DNA of 64,000 nt from Burkholderiales bacterium PBB2 (GTDB taxonomy: Bacteria > Pseudomonadota > Gammaproteobacteria > Burkholderiales > Burkholderiaceae_C). Position numbers and translations under genes: made by a program. The notes beneath the pieces are model-generated. The model ran no database searches. It had not been told where the DNA came from and saw nothing but the letters and a program-made list of their open reading frames with translations. Within the stretch, counting starts at the first letter, position 1. The number at the start of each line of letters is the position of its first letter. Below are positions 36,432 through 43,739 of the stretch, piece after piece. The stretch covers positions 62,001-126,000 of the forward strand of contig NKIM01000010.1 of the NCBI GenBank assembly GCA_002255955.1, given 5' to 3'.

Positions 36432-36782
36432 ATGACCCCTTCGAATCGACCCACGCTGCTCACCCAGATGCTGCGCGCATCGGCTGGCCTGCTCGGCGCC
36501 CTCCTGATCGCCACCAGCGCCACGGCCTCCCCCAAGGTCTTGAAGAAGGTGCCGCCTGAGTTCCCGGCGGCTGCAACCAAGAAGAACATCAAGACCGGCT
36601 CGGTCAAGGCCAAGATGAACATCGGCCCGGACGGCAAGGTCATCGATGTGCAGATCCTCGAATCCGAACCGCCGCGCATCTTCGACCGCGCCGTGACCGA
36701 GGCCCTGATGGAATGGCGCTTCGAAGGCAACGGCGAAAAGCAAACCCACGAAGTCAAACTCGTCTTCAGTAGCGAGGACTGA
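36432..36782 (+). CDS. Small secreted TonB C-terminal-domain protein
   Basis: Protein of 116 residues. Residues 1-30 are a signal peptide (L-L-G-A-L-L-I-A-T-S-A-T-A-S), followed directly by one TonB C-terminal domain (P-P-E-F-P-A-A-A-T-K then G-S-V-K-A-K-M-N-I and A-L-M-E-W-R-F). Unlike true TonB it has no TM anchor with a proline-rich spacer, so it cannot reach ExbB/ExbD as TonB does. Short periplasmic TonB-like proteins are frequent in betaproteobacteria, role unknown. AGAGGAAC precedes the ATG at 36432. Confidence 0.8.
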   Translation: MTPSNRPTLLTQMLRASAGLLGALLIATSATASPKVLKKVPPEFPAAATKKNIKTGSVKAKMNIGPDGKVIDVQILESEPPRIFDRAVTEALMEWRFEGNGEKQTHEVKLVFSSED

Positions 36783-36789
36783 ACGTGGA

Positions 36790-36819
36790 CAGGCAAAGCC
36801 GCCTGCGCGGCTTTGCCTG
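36790..36819. terminator. 13-base-pair perfect hairpin between convergent genes
   Basis: CAGGCAAAGCCGC pairs perfectly with GCGGCTTTGCCTG around a 4-base loop, just after the TonB-domain gene and before the convergent glutaredoxin gene. No clean U-run follows, but position and stability suit a bidirectional transcript end. Confidence 0.6.
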
Positions 36820-36887
36820 CCTCGTTCAGGACGGCCCGCATGCTTGCGGGCCGGCTGAGTTCGCACACACCGGTGCCAGCGACAAAG

Positions 36888-37289
36888 CTAGCGCTGCACA
36901 GCCCCCGCCTGCTCCAGCAGCGCCACCATCCGCGCCCGATCCAGACCCACGATGACCTGACCTCGAACCAGGAAGGTGGGCGTGCCCTGCGCCAGGGTCT
37001 CCCGGAAACGCTGCGCGCACTGCGCATTGCTCTCGATGAAGCACTCGGCGTAGGGAATGCGCTCCGCTTCAAACCATTCACGCGCCTGGGTGCAGTAGCT
37101 ACAGCTGCGGCTGGATAGCATCACGATATCGCCCGGTTTTGCCCTCTCCCGAAGGCTTTGCGCCTGGCCCTCATGCAGGCCTTGGCGAGCCCAAGTGCTC
37201 AGCCCCCACACCACGGCGACGATCACCAGCAGCGGCCAGAGCTCGCGCCAAGTCACCGCCCCCAAAGACAAAAGGCGGCGCCGACTCAT
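36888..37289 (-). CDS. Membrane-anchored glutaredoxin-like protein
   Basis: Protein of 133 residues with an N-terminal membrane anchor (about residues 16-36) followed by a glutaredoxin/thioredoxin-like domain. The redox motif is C-S-Y-C near residue 65, and a cis-proline sits in G-T-P-T-F. A single anchored domain with the motif just outside the membrane suggests thiol-disulfide exchange at the inner membrane, most likely on the periplasmic side; orientation is inferred. It is the last gene of the ybaK-plsY-ridA operon, 37 bases after ridA. Confidence 0.8.
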   Translation of the reverse strand: MSRRRLLSLGAVTWRELWPLLVIVAVVWGLSTWARQGLHEGQAQSLRERAKPGDIVMLSSRSCSYCTQAREWFEAERIPYAECFIESNAQCAQRFRETLAQGTPTFLVRGQVIVGLDRARMVALLEQAGAVQR

Positions 37290-37326
37290 TTCGACACCGC
37301 CCTTTTGCCGTGTTGACGCCTGCCGC

Positions 37327-37677
37327 TCAAACCGCGGCGGTCACGACGATCTCGACCTTCCACTCCGGCCGGGCCAGCTTGGCCTCGACCGTAGCGCGCG
37401 GCGGCGTGTGGCCTGGCACCACCCAAGCGTCCCAGGCGGCGTTCATGCCGGGGAAATCGGCCAGGTCGGCAATGTAGATCTGGGCGCGCAGGATCTTGCT
37501 CTTGTCGCTGCCGGCACGGGCCAGCAAGGCGTCGATCATGGCCAGCACCTGGGCCGTCTGGCCGGTGATGTCCTGGCTGGCGTCTTCCGGCACCTGGCCG
37601 GCCAGGTAGACCACGCCGTTGTGCACGGCCATCTCGGACATGCGGGCGCCGACATCAAAACGTTGGATCGTCGTCAT
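37327..37677 (-). CDS. RidA family protein
   Basis: Protein of 116 residues of the RidA/YjgF family. The archetype deaminates reactive enamines and imines made by PLP enzymes. Present are G-V-V-Y-L-A-G-Q-V-P and the C-terminal W-V-V-P-G-H-T-P-P-R-A-T-V-E-A-K, with the conserved arginine and glutamate. The canonical C-x-R context is altered, so it may belong to a Rid subfamily other than RidA. Start ATG at 37677 overlaps the plsY stop by four bases; longer in-frame starts read into plsY. Confidence 0.85.
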   Translation of the reverse strand: MTTIQRFDVGARMSEMAVHNGVVYLAGQVPEDASQDITGQTAQVLAMIDALLARAGSDKSKILRAQIYIADLADFPGMNAAWDAWVVPGHTPPRATVEAKLARPEWKVEIVVTAAV

Positions 37678-38402
37678 TTCGTTGCTTGCCTTTCCTTCTT
37701 CTTGGGATGCTTGTGCGAATGGCCGTGGGCATGGACTGCCTCGGGACCATGCGGGTGTTTCTTGCTGCTGCCGGCGGGCGGCGCTGCGGCCGCCTTCTGG
37801 CCCAGGCGGCTTTCGGTGCCATTCATAAGCTTCTTGATATTGGCGCTGTGACGCCAGACCAACAGCAGGCCCATCAGCACCAGCACGCCGACATTGGGGC
37901 CGGTACCCCAACCGAACATCTCGTAGATGGGCGCGAACGCGGCGGAGACGATGGCCGCCAGGGACGAGTAGCGGGTGAAATAGGCAATCGCCAGCCAGGT
38001 CAGCAGCGTGGCGGCACCCAGCACCGGGTTCAGCGCCAGGATCACACCGGCCGCTGTGGCCACGCCCTTGCCGCCCTCGAAGCGGAAGAACACCGGCCAC
38101 AAATGACCCAGGAATGCGGCCAGGCCGACCAGAGCCGCCGTGCCTTCGCCGAGACCGAAGCGGGCGCCGAACTGCAGCACCAGCAGCACCGGCACATAGC
38201 CTTTCAGCGCGTCAAACACCAGGGTCAGAATCGCCGCCGCCTTGTTGCCCGAGCGCAGCACATTGGTGGCACCAGGGTTGCCCGAGCCGTAGCTGCGAGG
38301 ATCGGACAAGCCCATGGCCCGGCTGACGATGACGGCAAAGGACAGGGAACCGACGAGGTAGCCGACGAGCGCGGCCAGAACAGGGAAAAGAGTATCTTGC
38401 AT
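37674..38402 (-). CDS. plsY: Glycerol-3-phosphate acyltransferase PlsY
   Basis: Inner-membrane enzyme of 242 residues that transfers acyl groups from acyl-phosphate to glycerol-3-phosphate, the first step of phospholipid synthesis. About five TM segments are present, with the family motifs G-S-G-N-P-G-A-T-N-V-L-R, the F-E-G-G-K-G-V-A-T loop and the third motif near residue 165-190. Normal PlsY ends near residue 200; here about 35 residues follow that are rich in proline, histidine and lysine (for example H-A-H-G-H-S-H-K-H), an unusual possible metal-binding tail. Confidence 0.92.
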   Translation of the reverse strand: MQDTLFPVLAALVGYLVGSLSFAVIVSRAMGLSDPRSYGSGNPGATNVLRSGNKAAAILTLVFDALKGYVPVLLVLQFGARFGLGEGTAALVGLAAFLGHLWPVFFRFEGGKGVATAAGVILALNPVLGAATLLTWLAIAYFTRYSSLAAIVSAAFAPIYEMFGWGTGPNVGVLVLMGLLLVWRHSANIKKLMNGTESRLGQKAAAAPPAGSSKKHPHGPEAVHAHGHSHKHPKKKERQATK

Positions 38403-38408
38403 GGGGCG

Positions 38409-38903
38409 CTATTCTGCACTGGCGCACTGCACCGCCCGCGCCTGCAGCAGCTCCGGCAGAACCCGCGGGTCCAAACCCACCAAGTAGCCGCGCCGCCCGC
38501 CATTGATGCAGATGCGCTCCAGCGCCAGGATGCTGGCCTCGACATAGACCGGCATGGTCTTGCGCGTGCCAAAAGGCGAGGTGCCGCCGACCAGATAGCC
38601 GCTGTGGCGCTGCGCCACCTCGGGCTTGCAGGGCTCGACCTTTTTGCACGGGATCTGGCGCGCCAGTTCTTTCAAGCTGACCTTTTGGTCGCCGTGCATC
38701 AACACGATCATGGGCTGGGCGCGCTCGTCCTGCATGACCAGGGTCTTGACGACCTGGTGCTCGGGCACACCGAGCTGACGCGAACTTTCAGCGGTACCGC
38801 CATGCTCGACATAGTCGTAGACATGCTCGCTGAAGGCGATCTGGCGCTGGCGCAGGAACTGCGTGGCCGGGGTCTCGCTGACATGGGCTGTTTTCTTGGA
38901 CAT
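38409..38903 (-). CDS. ybaK: Cys-tRNA(Pro)/Cys-tRNA(Cys) deacylase YbaK
   Basis: Trans-editing enzyme of 164 residues that hydrolyses cysteine mis-attached to tRNA-Pro. The YbaK/EbsC domain is evident: T-P-A-T-Q-F-L at the N-terminus, V-K-T-L-V-M-Q, the catalytic lysine block near D-Q-K-V-S-L-K-E-L-A, and the G-Y-L-V-G-G-T-S-P-F-G signature. The ATG at 38903 gives the standard start; upstream codons are noncoding. First gene of the operon ybaK-plsY-ridA-glutaredoxin, six bases before plsY. Confidence 0.92.
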   Translation of the reverse strand: MSKKTAHVSETPATQFLRQRQIAFSEHVYDYVEHGGTAESSRQLGVPEHQVVKTLVMQDERAQPMIVLMHGDQKVSLKELARQIPCKKVEPCKPEVAQRHSGYLVGGTSPFGTRKTMPVYVEASILALERICINGGRRGYLVGLDPRVLPELLQARAVQCASAE

Positions 38904-39343
38904 GCGGGGAATTTTCACCGATGTCGACGCTGACTCAAGACCGGAGGCTGACAAGCCAGAAGCTAGGGGTTGTGAGTGCGCCTGTGCGGCCTAGCATGGG
39001 CATCGGAGCGGTACGGATCGCGGCAGTTGGAACTGCCAAAGCCCGCACAACAACCGCCCGGCCGCCACCGCGGACTGCCTTCAGCCAGGGCAGCCGCGGC
39101 CCGGCCTCGCTGCCATGCCCAGCCCGATGCTGGCTGCACCACGGGCCTCATGCAGCGTTTCTTCGTTGGGTTTGCGAGCTGCGCGCTGTGCGCAGTGCTG
39201 CGTTGATTTCAACGCCCTCGCCCACGCCCTTGCTTTGTCTTCTCATTCGTCTTGTCGTTTCACTCAACCTGGTCAGCCGGCCTCCGCACGAGCCCGCCTG
39301 CCACCGGCCCTGCCCTGCGCGGGCCATTTTTGGGAGTTGCACC
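38904..39343. other. 440-base noncoding region between ybaK and the protease gene
   Basis: This gap holds the divergent promoters of ybaK and of the protease. I see no tRNA, no long repeat and no convincing ORF: in-frame extensions of the protease through it are low-complexity and arginine/alanine-rich. A pyrimidine-rich segment (about 39215-39270) and GGGAG at 39332-39336 precede the protease start. Confidence 0.4.
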
Positions 39344-40387
39344 ATGGAAGAACATCTGGACCTGAGCCGCGAGTTTCCCGCCCCAAGCCTGCAAGAGGCG
39401 GTGCTCAAGCTCAAATCCCGCAAGGCCAGCGCCCGCGTGCCGGCCGGTCTCAGCGAAAAACTGCTGAGCCAGGCACCCGCCATGATCGAAGTCGACGGCC
39501 GCAGCTACCCGCGCGGTACCGAAGCGGTGGAGATCAAGTCCCTGAGCAAGGCCGCGGCGCTCAGCGACAAGGGCATTGAAACCGGGACCGAAGCCTTCAT
39601 CCCCGAGCATGTCGATGTTGAATTCAGCGCCCGCCTGGAGCCGGCCAGCCTGCGCCGGCCCAAGTTCATCGAGCGCTTGGACTACCTGCCTGAAGCCAAA
39701 CCGGGGGCCAAGACCATCTTCGGCGCCGACGGCCGGCGCGTGTTCTACAGCAATGCCTACCCCTGGCGCTGCAATGGCCGGGTAGAAAGCCCGCTGGGCA
39801 ACGGCAGCGGCGTGATGGTGGGGCCGCGCCATCTGCTGACCTGCTCGCATGTGATCGACTGGCGACCCAACAACACCACGGGCTGGCTCAAGTTCACGCC
39901 GATGTACTACAACGGCAGCGCGCCCTACGGCGCAGCCTACGGGGTGCGCACCTATTTCAAGGTCAAGGTGACGCCGCCCTCCATCGACAGCAACGAGGCC
40001 AAGTTCGACTACGTGGTGGTGGTGCTGGATCGCAATGTCGGCAATGCCACCGGCTGGCTGGGCACCAAGTCCTACAGCGACAGCTGGGACGGCGGCGCCT
40101 ACTGGACCCATGTCGGCTACCCCGGCGACCTGACCGGTGGCCAGCGCCCGATCTGGCAGGAAGGCATCGCCCTGGACGGTGATTTCTGGAGCCCGGACTC
40201 GCATGAAAGCATGAGCCACCAGGGCGATGTCTGGCCGGGCCAGAGTGGCGGTGCGTTCTGGGGCTACTGGGATGGCCAGCCCTATGCCGTGGCCGTGCAA
40301 AGCGCCCACAACGCCAGCAACAACTTCGCCAGCGGCGGCTCGGATCTGGTGGACCTGGTGATCCGCGCGCGCAACGAGCACCCCTGA
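39344..40387 (+). CDS. Trypsin-like serine protease without a signal peptide
   Basis: Chymotrypsin-fold serine protease of 347 residues. The catalytic triad is readable: His in L-L-T-C-S-H-V-I (near residue 170), Asp in F-D-Y-V-V-V-V-L-D (near 225) and Ser in G-Q-S-G-G-A-F (near 305), resembling the glutamyl-endopeptidase/V8 subgroup. The 140 N-terminal residues could be a propeptide. There is no hydrophobic signal peptide after the ATG at 39344 (GGGAG lies about 8 bases upstream), which is unusual for this family; export could use another route, or the protein may be cytosolic. Upstream in-frame codons offer no better start. Confidence 0.8.
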   Translation: MEEHLDLSREFPAPSLQEAVLKLKSRKASARVPAGLSEKLLSQAPAMIEVDGRSYPRGTEAVEIKSLSKAAALSDKGIETGTEAFIPEHVDVEFSARLEPASLRRPKFIERLDYLPEAKPGAKTIFGADGRRVFYSNAYPWRCNGRVESPLGNGSGVMVGPRHLLTCSHVIDWRPNNTTGWLKFTPMYYNGSAPYGAAYGVRTYFKVKVTPPSIDSNEAKFDYVVVVLDRNVGNATGWLGTKSYSDSWDGGAYWTHVGYPGDLTGGQRPIWQEGIALDGDFWSPDSHESMSHQGDVWPGQSGGAFWGYWDGQPYAVAVQSAHNASNNFASGGSDLVDLVIRARNEHP

Positions 40388-40431
40388 GCCTGCGGCCTCC
40401 ACAACCGCCTGAGCTGAGGTCGAAGGCGCGG

Positions 40432-40465
40432 CAGCGTTCTGGCCCGAGAATCGGGCCCAACGCTG
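40432..40465. terminator. Long interrupted hairpin after the protease gene
   Basis: CAGCGTT pairs with AACGCTG and, inside it, GGCCCGA pairs with TCGGGCC around a 3-base loop, giving 14 base pairs with one small internal loop. It lies about 45 bases after the protease stop. There is no T-run, so it may be a Rho-assisted end or a leader structure of the following transporter gene. Confidence 0.45.
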
Positions 40466-40495
40466 CTGCCGGCCGCCGTGCCGAACCTGTCGACC

Positions 40496-41656
40496 ATGAA
40501 GCCTTCTTCGCCCCAGCCCTCCTCGGCCCCGCATGACGCGCCGCGCCAGGACATCACCCGGATCCTGTTGGCCGTGCTGGCCGTGGCCCTGCTGATCTTT
40601 GCCTCGCTTTGGGTCCTGCAGCCCTTTCTGGGCGCCAGCGTCTGGGCCACCATGGTGGTGGTGGCCACCTGGCCTTTGATGGAAAGCTTGCAGACCCGGC
40701 TCTGGGGCCGGCGTGGTCTGGCCACGGGCGTGATGGTGCTGGGCCTGCTGCTGCTGCTTTTTGTGCCGCTGTCGATTGCGCTGTCCACCGTGGTGTCACA
40801 TGCCGACCAGGTGATGAGTTGGGCGCCCAAGCTGCTCGATGCGGAGATCCCCGAACCGCCCACTTGGTTGGCCGGCCTGCCTGTGATCGGTGAAAACCTG
40901 GCGGCCTTCTGGCACAAGGTGGCGCAAGAGGGCCTGAGCTCACTGCTGGCCATGATCAAACCCTATGTCGGCAGCAGCCTCAAGTGGACGGCCGCGCAAG
41001 CTGGCAATCTGGGCATGGTCGGCCTGCAGTTCCTGCTGACCGTGGCCATCGCGGCCATCCTCTACAGCGAGGGCGAGAACGCCGTCCAGCATGTGCGCCG
41101 TTTCGTCCGCCGCTTGGCCGGGGAGCAAGGCGACGCCGTCGTCACCCTGGCCGGCCAGGCCATCCGCGGCGTGGCCCTGGGCATTGTGGTCACCGCCCTG
41201 GTGCAAACCGCGCTGGGCGGCCTGGGCCTGTGGATCAGCGGCGTGCCCTTCGCCGGCCTGCTGAGCGCCGTGATGCTGATGGCCTGCCTGGCCCAGATCG
41301 GCCCGGCCCTGGTGCTGGCGCCGGCCGTGGCCTGGTTGTACTGGAGTGGCGACAGCGGCTGGGCCACGGTGCTGCTGATCTGGACCCTGCTGGTGACCAC
41401 GCTGGACAACTTCCTCCGCCCCTGGCTGATCAAGAAGGGCGCCGACCTGCCCTTGCTGCTGATCTTCGCCGGTGTGATCGGCGGCTTGTTGGCCTTCGGC
41501 CTGGTGGGCCTGTTCATCGGCCCGGTGGTGCTGGCCGTGACCTACACCTTGCTGGAAGCCTGGATCAACGAGGGCCTGCCGGCGAAGGCACAGGCGCTGC
41601 GCGAGAAGACGGCGGCGCGCCAGGCTTCAGGCGGGCGCCGCGCACCTCGAAACTGA
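40496..41656 (+). CDS. AI-2E family transporter (PerM/YdiK type)
   Basis: Inner-membrane protein of 386 residues of the AI-2E transporter (formerly UPF0118) family, which includes the quorum-signal exporter TqsA and Na+/H+ antiporters. About seven to eight TM segments are visible; conserved blocks include F-L-R-P-W-L-I-K-K-G near residue 320 and P-L-L-L-I-F-A-G-V-I-G-G-L near 335. Substrate unknown. I prefer the ATG at 40496; an in-frame GTG six codons upstream is possible. The last 92 bases overlap the end of the convergent pbpC. Confidence 0.85.
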   Translation: MKPSSPQPSSAPHDAPRQDITRILLAVLAVALLIFASLWVLQPFLGASVWATMVVVATWPLMESLQTRLWGRRGLATGVMVLGLLLLLFVPLSIALSTVVSHADQVMSWAPKLLDAEIPEPPTWLAGLPVIGENLAAFWHKVAQEGLSSLLAMIKPYVGSSLKWTAAQAGNLGMVGLQFLLTVAIAAILYSEGENAVQHVRRFVRRLAGEQGDAVVTLAGQAIRGVALGIVVTALVQTALGGLGLWISGVPFAGLLSAVMLMACLAQIGPALVLAPAVAWLYWSGDSGWATVLLIWTLLVTTLDNFLRPWLIKKGADLPLLLIFAGVIGGLLAFGLVGLFIGPVVLAVTYTLLEAWINEGLPAKAQALREKTAARQASGGRRAPRN

Positions 41657-43739
41657 TGCGCTGCAGCTCGCGGCCGCGGCCGTCCAGCAGGCGCAGCTGA
41701 TGCCGCCCCGGCCAGGGCGCCCAGTTCAGCTGACGCCCGCGGCCGAGGATATTGCCGTCCAGCTCCCATTGGCCGTCCTGCCCCTCGAAGCGGATCTTCT
41801 GTGCCTGCGGGGGCATGTCGGGGTCGAGCGCAAACAGGCTGCCGTCCACCGGGCTGACGATGCCCAGGGCCGAAGCCTGGCGCTGCAACTGGCTGCCCGC
41901 GCCCCAGCGCGCCTGCTCGGTGCCGCGCACAAACCACTCGCGCCGTGCCGGTTCGGCCACGCCGTCGAACTGAACCGTCAGCGGCAGGACTGTGGCCGGC
42001 GCCGCCGGCGCACGCGAAGGCCGGCCTTGGTGCAGATAGCGCATCAGCCCGGCCCAGACCGGCGCCGCGCCGCTGATGCCGCTGACCCCGTGCATCGGCG
42101 CGCCACTGGCATTGCCGACCCAGACACCCACGGTGTAACGATCACTGAAACCCAGGCACCAGTTGTCGCGCATGTCCTTGCTGGTGCCGGTCTTGACCGC
42201 CGCATAGCTGGCCAGCGCCAGCGGGCTGTCCAGGCCGAAACCGATGGCGCGGGCGTTGTTGTCGGCCAGCATGTCAGCGACGATGAAGCTGGCCCCGGCG
42301 TCGGCCACACGGCGGCGGCCGGCCTGCGCTTGGGGCACCTGCGCCAGAAACTGCACTGGCCCCAGCACGCCCCCATTGGCCAGGCTGCGGTAGGCATTGG
42401 CCAGGTTTAGCAAAGACACATCGGCGCTGCCCAGGGCCAGCGAGAGGCCGTAAAAACCTGCCGTCTCGCCCAGCTGCAGGCCGAGCTGGTTCAGGCGCTC
42501 AAACACCGCGTCGCTGCCCAGCATGGCCATCAGGCGCACGGCGGGTACATTGAGGCTGCTGCCCAGGGCACTGCGCGCAGAGACGAAACCCTTGAACTGG
42601 CGGTCGTAGTTCTGCGGCACGTAGAGGCCCGCGGGCGTGTTGATTTGCGCCGGTGAATCCTCCAGCAGGCTGGCGGCCGTGATCAGGCGCCGCTCCAGCG
42701 CCAGCTGGTAGATGAAGGGCTTGAGCGTGGAGCCCGGCTGGCGCCGTGCCAGCACGCCGTCCACCTGGGCGGCGGCCGAGAAGGCGCCGCTGCTGCCCAC
42801 CCAGGCGCGCACCTGGCCGCTGGCGTTGTCGAGCACGAGTACCGCGCCGTCTTCGACATTGCGGCCGTTCAGCTCGGCCAGCTGGCTCTTGAGCAGCTGT
42901 GCGGCATAACGCTGCAGATGAGCGTCCAGGCTGCTGCGCTGGCGCGCCGGGCCCTCGGGGCGCAGCAGCTGGCGGGCGATATGCGGCGCCAGCTGCTCGC
43001 CCAAGGGCATGGTGGCCGGGCGCAGCAAGGCCGCCTCGGCTTGGCCGGCCACGGCCTCGCAACCCAGGCCTTGCAGCTTGAGCAGGCCGCAGGCGCGCTG
43101 GCTCCAGGCGGCCGCGCTGGCATTGGGCGCGCGCAGCAAAGCGGCGGCCAGGGCACCCTCCACCGCCGTCAAGCCAGCCGGATGCTTGCCGAACAGCACT
43201 TGCGAGAGCGCATGGATGCCGACCAGCTCGCCGCGAAAGGGCACGCTGTTGACATAGGCCTCGAGGATTTGCGCCTTGGTCCAGCGCCGTTCCAGCTGGG
43301 CTGCCAGCCAGACCTGGCCCAGCTTCTGGCCGGCGCTGCGGCCGCCGGCCGGGCGGGCCAGGCCGGCGTCGATCAAGCCGGCCAGCTGCATGGTCACCGT
43401 CGACGCACCGCGCGTGCGCTGGTTCCAGAGATTGGCCCAAGCGCTGCTGGCCACGGCGCCCCAATCGACGCCGCTGTGCTGGTAGAAGCGCCGGTCCTCG
43501 CCCAGCAAAATCGCCTGCAGCAAGGCCGGCGAGAGCTGGTTCAAAGGCAGCCAGTCCAGCGCGCGCCGCTGAGGATCCAGGCGCAGGGTCTGCAGCGGCT
43601 CGCCACGGCGGTCCAGCAAGGTGTAGTCCGACACGCGGTGCGCGGCCTTCAGCTCCTGGAAGCTGGGCTGGGCCCAGGCCGGTGCACTCGCGGCGAGCAG
43701 GCCGGCCAGCAGCCATGCCCCGCGAGCGCCACTCCTCAA
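41565..43739 (-). CDS. pbpC: Penicillin-binding protein 1C
   Basis: Bifunctional peptidoglycan synthase of 724 residues: a signal/anchor segment (about residues 9-24), a glycosyltransferase 51 domain with E-D-R-R-F-Y-Q-H-S-G, a transpeptidase domain with G-S-T-L-K (SxxK), S-S-L-N (SxN) and K-T-G-T-S (KTG), and a C-terminal PBP1C-specific beta domain. The TTG start at 43739 overlaps the stop of the alpha-2-macroglobulin gene by four bases; no in-frame ATG is near, so rare-start coupling is likely. PbpC is the standard partner of bacterial alpha-2-macroglobulin. The 3' end overlaps the convergent transporter by 92 bases. Confidence 0.93.
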   Translation of the reverse strand: MRSGARGAWLLAGLLAASAPAWAQPSFQELKAAHRVSDYTLLDRRGEPLQTLRLDPQRRALDWLPLNQLSPALLQAILLGEDRRFYQHSGVDWGAVASSAWANLWNQRTRGASTVTMQLAGLIDAGLARPAGGRSAGQKLGQVWLAAQLERRWTKAQILEAYVNSVPFRGELVGIHALSQVLFGKHPAGLTAVEGALAAALLRAPNASAAAWSQRACGLLKLQGLGCEAVAGQAEAALLRPATMPLGEQLAPHIARQLLRPEGPARQRSSLDAHLQRYAAQLLKSQLAELNGRNVEDGAVLVLDNASGQVRAWVGSSGAFSAAAQVDGVLARRQPGSTLKPFIYQLALERRLITAASLLEDSPAQINTPAGLYVPQNYDRQFKGFVSARSALGSSLNVPAVRLMAMLGSDAVFERLNQLGLQLGETAGFYGLSLALGSADVSLLNLANAYRSLANGGVLGPVQFLAQVPQAQAGRRRVADAGASFIVADMLADNNARAIGFGLDSPLALASYAAVKTGTSKDMRDNWCLGFSDRYTVGVWVGNASGAPMHGVSGISGAAPVWAGLMRYLHQGRPSRAPAAPATVLPLTVQFDGVAEPARREWFVRGTEQARWGAGSQLQRQASALGIVSPVDGSLFALDPDMPPQAQKIRFEGQDGQWELDGNILGRGRQLNWAPWPGRHQLRLLDGRGRELQRISFEVRGARLKPGAPPSSRAAPVPSPAGPR

